Shown: one piece after another, positions 1-8,153 of the stretch
Numbering within the stretch: position 1 is the stretch's first letter
Layout: every line of letters begins with the position of its first letter
NCBI GenBank assembly: GCA_015222115.1
Contig: JADFUO010000490.1
Location: forward strand, 1-12,627
Direction: 5' to 3'
DNA from: Bacteroidota bacterium
Lineage (GTDB): Bacteria > Bacteroidota > Bacteroidia > Bacteroidales > JADFUO01
DNA: 12,627 bases
Notes under the pieces: model-generated
Databases searched by the model: none
What the model was told of the DNA's origin: nothing
What the model saw: only the letters and a program-made list of their open reading frames with translations
Program-made: the position numbers and the translations under genes

Positions 1-2946
1 CATAATTATTCCGAAACTTCTTTTAAAGAGTTGATGAAGAAAAGAATTTATCATATCTTACTTATTTCAAGTAAGTATGATGCATTTTTACTTGAAGAGG
101 ATGGAAGAATTGATGAGCAGATATTTGATGAATATGTTTCATTAAATCTCAGGTATCCACCACGATTCATCCTGGTTTCAACTTCGGAGCAGGCTTTTGC
201 AACTTTAGAGGAAGAGAGTATAGATATGATAATTATAATGCTGAGTGATGGCGATATTGATACTTTTGAATTAACAAGAATTATTAAAAATAAATACCCT
301 GACAAACCAATTGTTGTATTAACTCCATTTTTACGTAAGGTTACATTAAAACTTTATGAAGATAATTTAAAAGAAATAGATTATATTTTTTGCTGGCTAG
401 GTAATGCTGATATTTTACTTGCAATAGTTAAACTTATTGAAGATAAAATGAATGCTGAACATGACATATTAGATGTTGGTGTTCAGGCAATTCTTATAGT
501 TGAGGATTCGGTGAGGTTTTATTCAAGTTTTTTACCCAACATTTATAAAATTATTTTTAAACAATCTAAAAAATTTATGACAGAAGGTCTTAATATGCAT
601 CAGCAGATGCTGAGAATGAGAGGACGTCCTAAAATCCTTCTGGCAACTACTTATGAAGAAGCATTAGTTTTATATGAAAAATACAAAAACAATTTATTAG
701 GTATAATTTCGGATATCGGATATAATAGAAATGGCAAAATAGATCCGCAAGCAGGAATAAAACTTTGTAAAAAGATAACAAGTATTGATAAACAAATTCC
801 TATTTTATTACAATCATCCGAAGCTAAAAATGAAAAAATTGCAAAAAAGCTTAACGTTGGTTTTTTAAATAAAAATTCAAAGAAACTATCAACTGAATTA
901 CGTGACTTTATTTTTCAAAATTTTGCTTTTGGCGATTTAGTATTTTATCATCCTAAAACCAATAAAGAAATTGTACGTATTTCAGATCTTAAAGCCCTGC
1001 AAAATAAGTTATATGATATTCCTGACGATGCTTTTATATCACATCTTGATAGAAATTACATTTCTAAGTGGTTGTATGCAAGAGCATTATTTCCAATTGC
1101 TGAAACTTTTAAAAGTTATGAACGTGAGGACTTTAATGATTTGGACGAAGTAAGAAGATATATATTTGATACAATTGCCGATTTCAGGCTTAATAAAGGA
1201 AGAGGTGTTATTGCAAAATTTCAAAAGGATAATTTTGATGAATATTTAAATTTTTCCCGTATAGGCGAAGGTTCAATCGGTGGAAAAGCAAGAGGTTTGG
1301 CTTTTATTGATTCGCTTATTAAACGAAATAATTTACTGAATAAGTTCAAAGATACAATTATTACAATACCAAGAACCGTAACAATTGGAGTTGATATCTT
1401 TGATGAATTTATGGAGAATAATAATTTGTATAAAATTGCATTATCCGGTGCAAGTGATAAAGAAATATTAAATCAGTTTATTGAAGCCAGACTTCCTTTT
1501 CATATTCATGCAGATCTATTAGCATTTATGTCAGTAATAAATAAACCAATTGCAATCAGGTCATCAAGTTTATTAGAAGATTCACTTTATCAACCCTTTG
1601 CAGGAGTTTATTCAACTTATATGATCCCAAATATCAAATCGGACGAAAGGCTATGTCTACAACAATTAAGTTATGCAATAAAATGTGTATATGCTTCTAC
1701 TTTTTTCAAAGATGGTAAAGCATATTTAGAAGCCATTTCAAATATTATTGATGAAGAAAAAATGGGAATAGTTATTCAGGAAGTATGCGGCACAAAATAT
1801 GGAAATAGATTTTATCCTGTAATTTCCGGTGTTGCAAGGTCATTAAATTTTTATCCCATATCTCCCGAAAAACCCGAAGATGGCATTGCAAACGTTGCAC
1901 TTGGCTTAGGTAAATATATTGTTGAGGGTGGAGTAAATTTACGGTTTTCACCAAAATATCCGAAAAAAGTATTACAGCTTTCCTCACCTGATATGGCATT
2001 AAGAGATTCTCAAAAACAATTTTATGCACTTAATCTGGATAAAAACAGCTTTATACCATCTACTGACGACGGTATAAATATATTGAAACTTAGAATAAAT
2101 GAGGCTGAAAAAGATCATACACTTAAATATGTAGCTTCTACTTATGATTTTGAAAATGATATTTTAAGAGATGGAATAAATTATAAAGGCAAAAAATTAA
2201 TAACCTTTTCAAATATTTTAAATCATAATGTATTTCCTTTGGCTGAAATATTGCAAAATATTTTGGATATTAGTCAAGAAGAAATGAATGATCCTATTGA
2301 AATTGAATTTGCAGTTAACTTAGACACTCCCAAGGGACAACCTAAGATTTTTAATTTCTTACAAATACGGCCAATAGTTGAAAATAAAGAAATTTTTGAT
2401 GTAAAAATTGAAAAAATACAATTAGATAAAACAATTATTTATTCAGATACTGCATTAGGCAATGGAGTAATTGATAATATATATGACTTTATTTATGTTA
2501 AACCTGATTCGTTTAATTCAATGGAAAACCCCAATATTGCAGTAAAAATCGGAAATATTAATGAACAATTAATCAAAGAAAAAAGAAATTACGTTCTGGT
2601 AGGACCTGGAAGATGGGGTTCTTTTGACCCTTGTCTTGGTATTCCGGTTAAATGGTCGCAAATATCCGGTGCAAGAGTCATTGTTGAATCAGGTTTGGAG
2701 AATTACAGAATTGACCCAAGCCAGGGAACGCACTTTTTTCAAAACCTGACATCTTTCCGCGTAGGGTATTTTACAATTAATCCATACATCAACGACGGTT
2801 ATTATGATTTAGATTATTTGTCAAAATTCAAGCCATTATATGAAGATGAATTTATAAGGCATATCAGATTTAAAAATCCTTTAAAAATATTGATTGACGG
2901 AAAGAAGAATTTAGGTGTGATATTTAAGTTTGAATATTCAGAATAA
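1..2946 (+). CDS. Receiver/pseudo-receiver protein with PEP/pyruvate-binding (PPDK_N) domain, 5' partial
   Basis: The frame is open to base 1 (reading HNYSETSFKEL before the TTG at 31 and ATG at 34), so the true start probably lies upstream. Residues are numbered from the codon at 31. Residues about 5-130 look like a receiver fold, but the usual phosphoacceptor Asp is Met in the strand IIIMLSDGD. Residues about 150-300 form a second receiver that keeps the acidic pair E158/D159, Asp228, Ser262/Ser263 and Lys281. From about 410 onward is a PPDK_N ATP-grasp-like domain, with GEGSIGGKARG (412-422), RSSSLLED (510-517) and VGPGRWGSFDP (857-867). The phosphohistidine and PEP/pyruvate barrel domains of true pyruvate phosphate dikinase or PEP synthase are absent, so full PPDK activity is not expected. 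A phosphotransfer or regulatory role responding to PEP or ATP is inferred. The gene is more A+T-rich than the redox genes downstream. Domain assignment is firm; function is unknown. Confidence 0.88.
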   Translation, partial: HNYSETSFKELMKKRIYHILLISSKYDAFLLEEDGRIDEQIFDEYVSLNLRYPPRFILVSTSEQAFATLEEESIDMIIIMLSDGDIDTFELTRIIKNKYPDKPIVVLTPFLRKVTLKLYEDNLKEIDYIFCWLGNADILLAIVKLIEDKMNAEHDILDVGVQAILIVEDSVRFYSSFLPNIYKIIFKQSKKFMTEGLNMHQQMLRMRGRPKILLATTYEEALVLYEKYKNNLLGIISDIGYNRNGKIDPQAGIKLCKKITSIDKQIPILLQSSEAKNEKIAKKLNVGFLNKNSKKLSTELRDFIFQNFAFGDLVFYHPKTNKEIVRISDLKALQNKLYDIPDDAFISHLDRNYISKWLYARALFPIAETFKSYEREDFNDLDEVRRYIFDTIADFRLNKGRGVIAKFQKDNFDEYLNFSRIGEGSIGGKARGLAFIDSLIKRNNLLNKFKDTIITIPRTVTIGVDIFDEFMENNNLYKIALSGASDKEILNQFIEARLPFHIHADLLAFMSVINKPIAIRSSSLLEDSLYQPFAGVYSTYMIPNIKSDERLCLQQLSYAIKCVYASTFFKDGKAYLEAISNIIDEEKMGIVIQEVCGTKYGNRFYPVISGVARSLNFYPISPEKPEDGIANVALGLGKYIVEGGVNLRFSPKYPKKVLQLSSPDMALRDSQKQFYALNLDKNSFIPSTDDGINILKLRINEAEKDHTLKYVASTYDFENDILRDGINYKGKKLITFSNILNHNVFPLAEILQNILDISQEEMNDPIEIEFAVNLDTPKGQPKIFNFLQIRPIVENKEIFDVKIEKIQLDKTIIYSDTALGNGVIDNIYDFIYVKPDSFNSMENPNIAVKIGNINEQLIKEKRNYVLVGPGRWGSFDPCLGIPVKWSQISGARVIVESGLENYRIDPSQGTHFFQNLTSFRVGYFTINPYINDGYYDLDYLSKFKPLYEDEFIRHIRFKNPLKILIDGKKNLGVIFKFEYSE

Positions 2947-3031
2947 TTTACATTGAAATTGTCTTTGTTTGTGAATTAATCGGGTTAAAAATATTTTTTA
3001 TATAAATTAATATAATCATATTAAAATAATA

Positions 3032-3039
3032 TAATTTTG
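3032..3039 (+). promoter_or_regulatory. Candidate Bacteroidota -7 element upstream of gdhA
   Basis: TAATTTTG matches the Bacteroidota -7 consensus TAnnTTTG exactly and lies about 58 bases before the gdhA ATG. No convincing TTG -33 element is visible at the usual distance upstream. In DNA this A+T-rich a chance match is quite possible. Confidence 0.3.
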
Positions 3040-3097
3040 CCAAATATTTTTTTGCGATTATTTAAAACATTTTTTAACAATCAAATAACATAATAAT

Positions 3098-4435
3098 ATG
3101 AATTTAGAAAAATTAATGATTGACCTTGAGAAAAAACATCCCGGAGAAGTTGAATATTTGCAAGCTGTTCGTGAAGTTTTAGAATCAATCGAAGATGTAG
3201 TTAATGAAAATCCTCAATTTGAATCAGCAGGAATTATTGAACGAATTATTGAACCCGATCGTATATTTACTTTTAAGGTGCCTTGGGTTGATGATTCCGG
3301 AAAAGTTCATGTAAATATCGGATACAGGATTCAGTTTAACAATGCTATTGGTCCGTATAAAGGTGGTCTGCGTTTTCACCCGAGTGTGAATTTAAGTATA
3401 TTAAAATTTCTCGGTTTTGAACAAATATTTAAAAACAGCTTAACAACACTTCCGATGGGAGGTGGTAAAGGTGGTTCGGATTTTAATCCTAAAGGAAAAT
3501 CCAATGCTGAAATTATGAGATTTTGCCAGTCGTTTATGCTTGAATTATGGAAGCTTATTGGTCCGGAAACTGATGTTCCTGCCGGTGATATTGGCGTTGG
3601 CGGTAGAGAAATCGGATATTTATTCGGAATGTATAAAAAATTAACCAATGAGCATAAAGGTGTTTTAACAGGAAAAGGATTAAATTGGGGTGGTAGTTTG
3701 ATCAGACCCGAAGCAACAGGTTTTGGTACGGTTTATTTCACTGAAGAAATGTTAAAAACCCAAAATGATACAATTAAAGGAAAAACCGTTGCTATTTCCG
3801 GTTTTGGAAATGTAGCCTGGGGAGCAGTACAAAAAATTAACGAGTTGGGTGGTAAAGTTGTTACACTTTCAGGACCCGATGGTTATATCTATGACCCTGA
3901 TGGTATAAAAGATGAAAAAATTGTTTATATGCTTGAATTAAGAGCATCAAATCAGGATATTGTAAAACCATATTCTTATGAATTTCAAAGTGCTCAATTT
4001 CACCAGGGTAAACATCCATGGGAAGTAAAATGCGATGTTGCTATACCTTGTGCTACTGAAAATGAACTGAATAAAGAGGATGCTGAAAATCTAATTAAAA
4101 ATGGTTGTATTTGTGTGGCAGAAGGCGCTAATATGCCTTCAACACCTGAAGCTATTGAAGTGTTCCAGGAAAACAAAATTTTGTATGGTCCCGGCAAAGC
4201 TGTTAATGCCGGCGGTGTTGCTACATCAGGTTTGGAAATGTCACAAAATTCAATGAAACTGAATTGGCCTGCTTCAGAAGTGGATGATAGGCTTCACCAT
4301 ATAATGAATAGTATTCATGAGTCATGTGTTAAATATGGGAAACAAGAAGATGGGTATATTGATTATGTTAAAGGAGCTAATGTTGCTGGCTTCCTTAAGG
4401 TAGCAAATTCAATGATGGACCTGGGGGTTGTTTAA
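3098..4435 (+). CDS. gdhA: NADP-type glutamate dehydrogenase
   Basis: Interconverts 2-oxoglutarate plus ammonium and glutamate in the cytoplasm. At 445 aa it has the length of the hexameric bacterial/fungal class. The N-terminal Glu/Leu/Phe/Val dehydrogenase dimerisation domain carries GPYKGGLRFHP (Lys88), PMGGGKGGSDF (Lys124) and PAGDIGVGG (Asp164). These match the substrate and catalytic lysines and Asp of the E. coli enzyme with a constant offset of four. The Rossmann domain carries the dinucleotide fingerprint SGFGNVAWGA (Gly235, Gly237, Ala240). NADP preference is inferred from similarity to the GdhA subfamily and was not tested. The ATG at 3098 gives the expected N-terminus; no clear ribosome-binding site precedes it, as is normal in Bacteroidota. 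It is probably a single-gene unit, with 151 bases before it and a heptamer array starting about 40 bases after its stop. No disrupted residues were seen. Confidence 0.96.
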   Translation: MNLEKLMIDLEKKHPGEVEYLQAVREVLESIEDVVNENPQFESAGIIERIIEPDRIFTFKVPWVDDSGKVHVNIGYRIQFNNAIGPYKGGLRFHPSVNLSILKFLGFEQIFKNSLTTLPMGGGKGGSDFNPKGKSNAEIMRFCQSFMLELWKLIGPETDVPAGDIGVGGREIGYLFGMYKKLTNEHKGVLTGKGLNWGGSLIRPEATGFGTVYFTEEMLKTQNDTIKGKTVAISGFGNVAWGAVQKINELGGKVVTLSGPDGYIYDPDGIKDEKIVYMLELRASNQDIVKPYSYEFQSAQFHQGKHPWEVKCDVAIPCATENELNKEDAENLIKNGCICVAEGANMPSTPEAIEVFQENKILYGPGKAVNAGGVATSGLEMSQNSMKLNWPASEVDDRLHHIMNSIHESCVKYGKQEDGYIDYVKGANVAGFLKVANSMMDLGVV

Positions 4436-4477
4436 TTAGTGACTGTCTATAATGCCAATTATATTGATAAAATTTTA

Positions 4478-4512
4478 GATTTATGATTTATGATTTTTAA
4501 TTTATAATCTGC
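4478..4512 (+). repeat. Heptamer array, GATTTAT type, forward arm
   Basis: Five 7-bp registers in a row: GATTTAT, GATTTAT, GATTTTT, AATTTAT, AATCTGC. The array starts 42 bases after the gdhA stop. An array of the same unit in the opposite orientation lies 25 bases downstream at 4538-4579, so the pair could fold into an imperfect A/T-rich hairpin. A terminator role for gdhA is possible but there is no GC-rich stem. Confidence 0.7.
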
Positions 4513-4537
4513 TGATAGTCAACATAGTTATTAATTT

Positions 4538-4579
4538 TTAAATCTAAATTCTAAATTCTTAAATCGTTAATCTGAAATC
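4538..4579 (-). repeat. Heptamer array, GATTTAA type, inverted arm
   Basis: On the minus strand this reads as six 7-bp units in exact register: GATTTCA, GATTAAC, GATTTAA, GAATTTA, GAATTTA, GATTTAA. It is the inverted counterpart of 4478-4512. The 4436-4653 gap holds these two arms and the candidate promoter for the next gene; nothing else was recognised in it. Confidence 0.72.
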
Positions 4580-4603
4580 AAAAAAAATAATTTATTTATT
4601 AAT

Positions 4604-4632
4604 ATTGTATCAGCAATTATTTAGTAATCTTG
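4604..4632 (+). promoter_or_regulatory. Candidate promoter of the zinc-ribbon gene
   Basis: ATTG at 4604-4607 and TAATCTTG at 4625-4632 resemble the Bacteroidota -33 (TTTG) and -7 (TAnnTTTG, one mismatch) elements with 17 bases between them. Transcription would start about 15 bases before the ATG at 4654. Spacing is a little short, so this is tentative. Confidence 0.35.
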
Positions 4633-4653
4633 TAAAATTTAAAGAGAAAAGCA

Positions 4654-5526
4654 ATGTACGATTTTATGTCATTAAAGTTAAAATGCCCGGTATGCAACGA
4701 ATCGTTAATGGAACACGATCATTTGGTTGATAATGAACCGAGCATTAAATTAAAAATTAAAATTGCGGGGAAAAAAGGAGCGATTAATTTGAGTTCAATT
4801 TATGGCAGTTATAATTATATTTCGGATATTGAGTTGCCAAAAGGCGAAATAGCTGAATTTACTTGCCCGCATTGCAATGCTCTCATAATCTCAGATGCAG
4901 AGTGTTTAACCTGCGGTGCTCCAATGGTGCCGTTTTATCTTGATATGGGCGGTAAAGTAAGTATTTGTTCACGGAGTGGTTGTAAAAATCATAAAGTTGA
5001 GTTTGAAGACCTTTCCGATGCATTAAACAAATTGTATCAGGAATACGGCTTTGGTGGCAAAATACATGATAAAAAAATTGAACCCCATGATAAAGGCAAA
5101 AAAACCGAAGCTGTAGAAACTGATTCTAATAAAGAAATTATTCATTCGGGAACATTTTTGCAGGTATATTGTCCTCATTGTAAAAAAAGTCTTATTGAGA
5201 ACGATATGCTTAAATTAAAAATTACTACCGACGAAACAGGTTATTTAATGCTAAGCCCGTATTTAAATGTATTTACTTCAAAATCCACAATATTTTTATC
5301 CGAAGATAAAGTTATTGAAGATATAAGATGTCCGCATTGTGATAAAAGTCTGATTGTAGATAAGATAAAATGCGGAAAGTGTGGCTCTCCTGTTGCTAAA
5401 ATTTCAATCAGTGCCCGTACAAAATTTTTAGATTTTTATATCTGTACTAAAAAGGGATGTAAGTGGCATGGCTTGAGTGAAGATGATTTTTATGATATCC
5501 GGCTGGAAGACAGCGATGAATGGTAG
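4654..5526 (+). CDS. Tandemly duplicated zinc-ribbon protein of unknown function
   Basis: A 290-aa soluble protein with no signal peptide or membrane segment. It is built as two homologous halves joined by a charged, Lys-rich linker (about 135-165). Half one has metal-ligand pairs C11/C14, C71/C74, C84/C87 and a C105-x4-C110-x2-H113 motif. Half two repeats the order with C173/C176, C226/C229, C240/C243 and C264-x4-C269-x2-H272. CPHC pairs followed by a CxxCG(A/S)P pair mark both halves. Each half could hold two Zn(II) or similar ions. Between the Cys pairs lie beta-rich stretches without a family I can name. Proteins of this kind are usually annotated only as zinc-ribbon proteins. Rubredoxin-like iron binding or nucleic-acid binding cannot be decided from sequence. 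The start follows a weak purine-rich stretch (AAAGAGAAAAGC). A GTTGGCA array starts 14 bases after the stop. Confidence 0.85.
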   Translation: MYDFMSLKLKCPVCNESLMEHDHLVDNEPSIKLKIKIAGKKGAINLSSIYGSYNYISDIELPKGEIAEFTCPHCNALIISDAECLTCGAPMVPFYLDMGGKVSICSRSGCKNHKVEFEDLSDALNKLYQEYGFGGKIHDKKIEPHDKGKKTEAVETDSNKEIIHSGTFLQVYCPHCKKSLIENDMLKLKITTDETGYLMLSPYLNVFTSKSTIFLSEDKVIEDIRCPHCDKSLIVDKIKCGKCGSPVAKISISARTKFLDFYICTKKGCKWHGLSEDDFYDIRLEDSDEW

Positions 5527-5540
5527 AAATAAAGTCGACA

Positions 5541-5561
5541 GTTGGCAGTTGGCAGTTTTTT
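5541..5561 (+). repeat. Heptamer array, GTTGGCA type, forward arm
   Basis: Two perfect GTTGGCA units followed by GTTTTTT, in register, 14 bases after the zinc-ribbon stop codon. The same GTTGGCA pair recurs at 8154-8167. It forms the left arm of a pair with the inverted array at 5854-5885. Confidence 0.65.
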
Positions 5562-5622
5562 CCCCGATTGAATTACTACCAAATCATGGAAAAAACATTT
5601 TGAAAAGGCAAACTATGAACTG

Positions 5623-5769
5623 ATGATAGGTATTGATTATATTATTGATTCTGCTTCTTATATAACGGATAGTGTTGCAATAATTGGCGATTTTCAACAT
5701 TTTTACTGGAACAAGCAGGATTTTATGCCAGATAGGAACTTTATAATTTATTTTAACAAAAATGAGTAA
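5623..5769 (+). CDS. Small unrecognised ORF or gene remnant inside the array-bounded gap
   Basis: From ATG 5623 this would encode 48 aa beginning MIGIDYIIDSASY and ending IIYFNKNE. The frame is open further back to 5572, giving about 65 codons that include SWKKHFEKANYE. The predicted peptide has a protein-like mix (aromatic and charged residues, with GDFQHFYWNKQDF in the middle), so it may be a decayed piece of a longer gene. I do not recognise the family. No ribosome-binding site is obvious. Its position between two inverted repeat arrays parallels that of the four-helix-bundle gene at 8214-8585. A random open frame cannot be excluded. Confidence 0.25.
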   Translation: MIGIDYIIDSASYITDSVAIIGDFQHFYWNKQDFMPDRNFIIYFNKNE

Positions 5770-5853
5770 AAAATTCCAGCAGGCATTTTACCAAAGCACT
5801 AGAGTCCATCGGTAAATAATATTATTCCTATACTTTATTTATTTTTTGCCTAC

Positions 5854-5885
5854 TACTTACTACCAACTGCTACTGCAACTGCCAC
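5854..5885 (-). repeat. Hexamer/heptamer array, GTNGCA type, inverted arm
   Basis: On the minus strand it reads GTGGCA, GTTGCA, GTAGCA, then the 7-mers GTTGGTA and GTAAGTA. It starts 19 bases after the nfnB stop codon, in the sense direction of nfnB. Its first 14 bases match part of the array at 8614-8680. Confidence 0.68.
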
Positions 5886-5904
5886 TTGTTAGTATTTTAA
5901 GAAC

Positions 5905-7299
5905 TCAAATTTCATTTATCAGGTAATCATGAATTCCCCTTGCTGCTACCTTGCCTGCTCCCATAGCAAGAATAACAGTAGCTGCTCCGGTTGCTACGTC
6001 GCCTCCTGCAAAAACACCTTTTTTTGAAGTTTTGCCGGTTTCCGGGTCTGTGATAATATTTCCCCATTTGCCAACTTCAATATCAGGTGTTGTTGAGGGT
6101 ATTAACGGATTAGGATTATTCCCGATTGCAATAACAGCAACATCAACAGGCATTGTAAAATTTTCGCCTTCAATAGGCACCGGTCTTCTTCTGCCCGAGT
6201 CATCAGGTTCACCGAGTTTCATGCTGATACATTCAACCTCTCTTAACCAATTATTTTTATTGCCATGAAATGCAGCAGGGGTTGAAAGCAATTTAAAAAT
6301 TACTCCTTCTTGTTCGGCATGATGTATTTCCTCGTTACGGGCAGGCATCTCGGGTCTGGAACGCCTGTAAATCAATATTGATTCTTCCGCACCTAATCGT
6401 AATGCTGTGCGCGCGCAATCCATAGCAACATTTCCACCCCCGACAGTTGCTACCCGTTTTCCTTTTATAATAGGAGTTTTATATTTTGGAAACAGATATG
6501 CTTTCATAAGATTTGCGCGGGTAAGATATTCATTAGCCGAATATATCCCGTTAAGGTTTTCGCCGGGAACATTTAAAAACCAAGGTAAACCTGCACCTGT
6601 TCCCAAAAAAACAGCATCATATTCTCCTAAGAGTTCATCAACACTTTTGATCCTTCCGATTACCGAATCAGTGTATAAATTAACCCCAAATTCTTTCAAA
6701 TAATCAATTTCCCTGAATACAATGGCTTTGGGTAGTCTGAATTCGGGGATGCCATAAACAAGCACACCGCCGGGTTGATGAAGGGCTTCAAATATATCTA
6801 TTTTATGACCGAGCTTTGCCAGGTCGGCAGCAGCAGTAATTCCTGCGGGTCCTGCACCGACAACTGCAACTTTTTTACCTGTTTGTTTTGGTTTGGGAGG
6901 TATTTCAATCTCACCTTCGATTCGTTCCCAGTCAGCTAAAAAACGTTCCAGCCGTCCGATAGCTATGGGTTCATTTTTCTTGCCGACAACACATTTAATT
7001 TCACATTGTTCTTCCTGCGGGCAAACACGTCCGCATACAGCAGGAAGAATATTTTTTTCTTTCAAACGTTTTATTCCTTCTTTAAAATCTTCCTGTGCAA
7101 TAAAGCCAATAAAACCGGGGATATCAATTTCAACCGGACAACCTTCAATGCACATTGGTTTTTTGCATTGCAGGCAACGTTGAGCTTCAAGTACAGCTTC
7201 TGCCGGAGAATACCCGTAAGGCACTTCATCGTAGTTTTTTATTCTTTCCTTTGGAGGCTGCTCCCGCATAGGAGTTTTTTTTGGGCTTATTTTTGCCAT
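5905..7299 (-). CDS. nfnB: NADH-dependent reduced ferredoxin:NADP+ oxidoreductase large subunit (NfnB, GltD-like)
   Basis: Large subunit of the cytoplasmic flavin-bifurcating Nfn complex, which couples NADH, reduced ferredoxin and NADPH. The 464 residues follow the GltD/dihydropyrimidine dehydrogenase plan. The N-terminal cysteines C42, C45, C50, C54 and C89, C93, C99, C103 serve two [4Fe-4S] clusters. The characterised Thermotoga enzyme has an unusual Glu cluster ligand; E96 or E97 in CPQEEQC is the likely counterpart here. FAD-binding GAGPAG is at 148-153, the second nucleotide site GGGNVAMD at 287-294 with RRSR at 312-315 suited to NADPH, and the C-terminal FAD motif GGDVATGAATV at 432-442. 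The ATG lies 2 bases after the stop codon of nfnA, so the two are co-transcribed. Pipelines often call it glutamate synthase small subunit. The adjacent nfnA and the absence of a gltB neighbour favour Nfn. Confidence 0.92.
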   Translation of the reverse strand: MAKISPKKTPMREQPPKERIKNYDEVPYGYSPAEAVLEAQRCLQCKKPMCIEGCPVEIDIPGFIGFIAQEDFKEGIKRLKEKNILPAVCGRVCPQEEQCEIKCVVGKKNEPIAIGRLERFLADWERIEGEIEIPPKPKQTGKKVAVVGAGPAGITAAADLAKLGHKIDIFEALHQPGGVLVYGIPEFRLPKAIVFREIDYLKEFGVNLYTDSVIGRIKSVDELLGEYDAVFLGTGAGLPWFLNVPGENLNGIYSANEYLTRANLMKAYLFPKYKTPIIKGKRVATVGGGNVAMDCARTALRLGAEESILIYRRSRPEMPARNEEIHHAEQEGVIFKLLSTPAAFHGNKNNWLREVECISMKLGEPDDSGRRRPVPIEGENFTMPVDVAVIAIGNNPNPLIPSTTPDIEVGKWGNIITDPETGKTSKKGVFAGGDVATGAATVILAMGAGKVAARGIHDYLINEI

Positions 7300-7301
7300 A
7301 A

Positions 7302-8117
7302 TTAATATCTTTCGTTTGAAATAATTTCTTCTTCAAGATATGCTTTTCTTCTTGACTGAATAATATCCCAGTTTATTTTATGAGCATCAAAATGAGGACC
7401 GTCAACACATGCAAATTTGGTTTCTCCACCTACTTCCAAACGACATGCACCACACATTCCGGTACCGTCAATCATCACAGGGTTCATGCTTACAATAGTC
7501 TTAACGCCATAAGCTTGTGTTACTTCAGCAACACGGTATATCATATAAGTGCATCCGACAGCTATAATCCTGTCAGGTTTCATGCCTGATTTAAGGTTTT
7601 CTTCTAACAGGTCAAACGAGTGACCTTTTGTTCCAAGAGAGCCGTCAACAGTTGAATATCTTACTTCATCCGAAACTTCTTCAAGTTTGTCATTCCAGTA
7701 TAGCAAGAATTTGGCACGGGCTTCGGAATAACAAATTACTTTATTGCCTTTTTCTTTGAGGGCTTTTGCAACCGGATAAATACCCCCGATACCATAGCAT
7801 CCTCCTACTAACCCGACTGTGCCGTAATTATCAATTTCAAAAGGTTTTCCCAAAGGACCTGTAAAAGAATAGATATCATCCCCAGTTTTGAGTTCAGCAA
7901 GTCGTTGGGTTGTAGCTCCGATTTCTAAAAAGATAAAAGTCACGGTTCCTTTATCGACATCCCAGTCGGCAATAGTAATTGGTGTCCTCTCGCAATATTC
8001 ATCAGGGATAAGAATCACAAATTGCCCGGGAAGCGCCTTCTTTGCAATATCAGGAGCTATTACAGTGCAACTATGTATGTTGGGAGCTATTTGTGTTTTT
8101 TCTATGATTTTTACCAT
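7302..8117 (-). CDS. nfnA: NADH-dependent reduced ferredoxin:NADP+ oxidoreductase small subunit (NfnA)
   Basis: Small subunit of Nfn, related to the PyrK/ferredoxin-NADP reductase family. It binds FAD and NAD(H) and carries a [2Fe-2S] cluster. The 271 residues show a beta-barrel FAD domain with RTPIT at 44-48, an NAD-binding segment with GLVGGCYGIGGIYP, and a C-terminal cluster motif DGTGMCGACR followed by FACVDGP. In PyrK the first ligand of this motif is Cys. Here it is Asp217, with C222, C225 and C237, which agrees with the three-Cys/one-Asp ligation known for Nfn and separates it from PyrK. It precedes nfnB by 2 bases in one operon. Upstream (8118-8153) no clear ribosome-binding site or -7 element was found, and a repeat array begins 37 bases before the start. 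Whether transcription begins here or reads through from the four-helix gene is unclear. Confidence 0.93.
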   Translation of the reverse strand: MVKIIEKTQIAPNIHSCTVIAPDIAKKALPGQFVILIPDEYCERTPITIADWDVDKGTVTFIFLEIGATTQRLAELKTGDDIYSFTGPLGKPFEIDNYGTVGLVGGCYGIGGIYPVAKALKEKGNKVICYSEARAKFLLYWNDKLEEVSDEVRYSTVDGSLGTKGHSFDLLEENLKSGMKPDRIIAVGCTYMIYRVAEVTQAYGVKTIVSMNPVMIDGTGMCGACRLEVGGETKFACVDGPHFDAHKINWDIIQSRRKAYLEEEIISNERY

Positions 8118-8153
8118 GTTTCTTACTTTGTTGTTTTTTAATTAGATGATTAC

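Larger units (their letters stand above)
5527..5904. other. 378-bp convergent intergenic gap bounded by inverted arrays
   Basis: This gap separates the plus-strand zinc-ribbon gene from the minus-strand nfnB. It holds a forward GTTGGCA array (5541-5561), a short plus-strand reading frame (5572-5769) and an inverted GTNGCA/GTTGGTA array (5854-5885). No canonical GC-rich terminator hairpin is visible, although both transcripts must end here. In 5770-5850 nothing was recognised beyond A/T-rich DNA. Confidence 0.6.

Noticed and set aside
1772..2029. Minus-strand frame of 85 aa
   Set aside because: Antisense shadow of the PPDK_N domain; no domain signal.
1..2946. Full pyruvate phosphate dikinase or PEP synthase
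   Set aside because: The phosphohistidine and PEP/pyruvate barrel domains are absent and the N-terminus is receiver-like.
5541..5561. Rho-independent terminator after the zinc-ribbon gene
   Set aside because: The array ends in a T run but has no self-complementary GC-rich stem before it.
5905..7299. Glutamate synthase small subunit (GltD)
   Set aside because: No gltB neighbour; the 2-base spacing to an NfnA with the diagnostic Asp/Cys cluster motif supports Nfn.
5951..7305. Several plus-strand frames of about 96-105 aa
   Set aside because: All lie opposite nfnB, which has complete FAD, NADPH and cluster motifs across the same bases.
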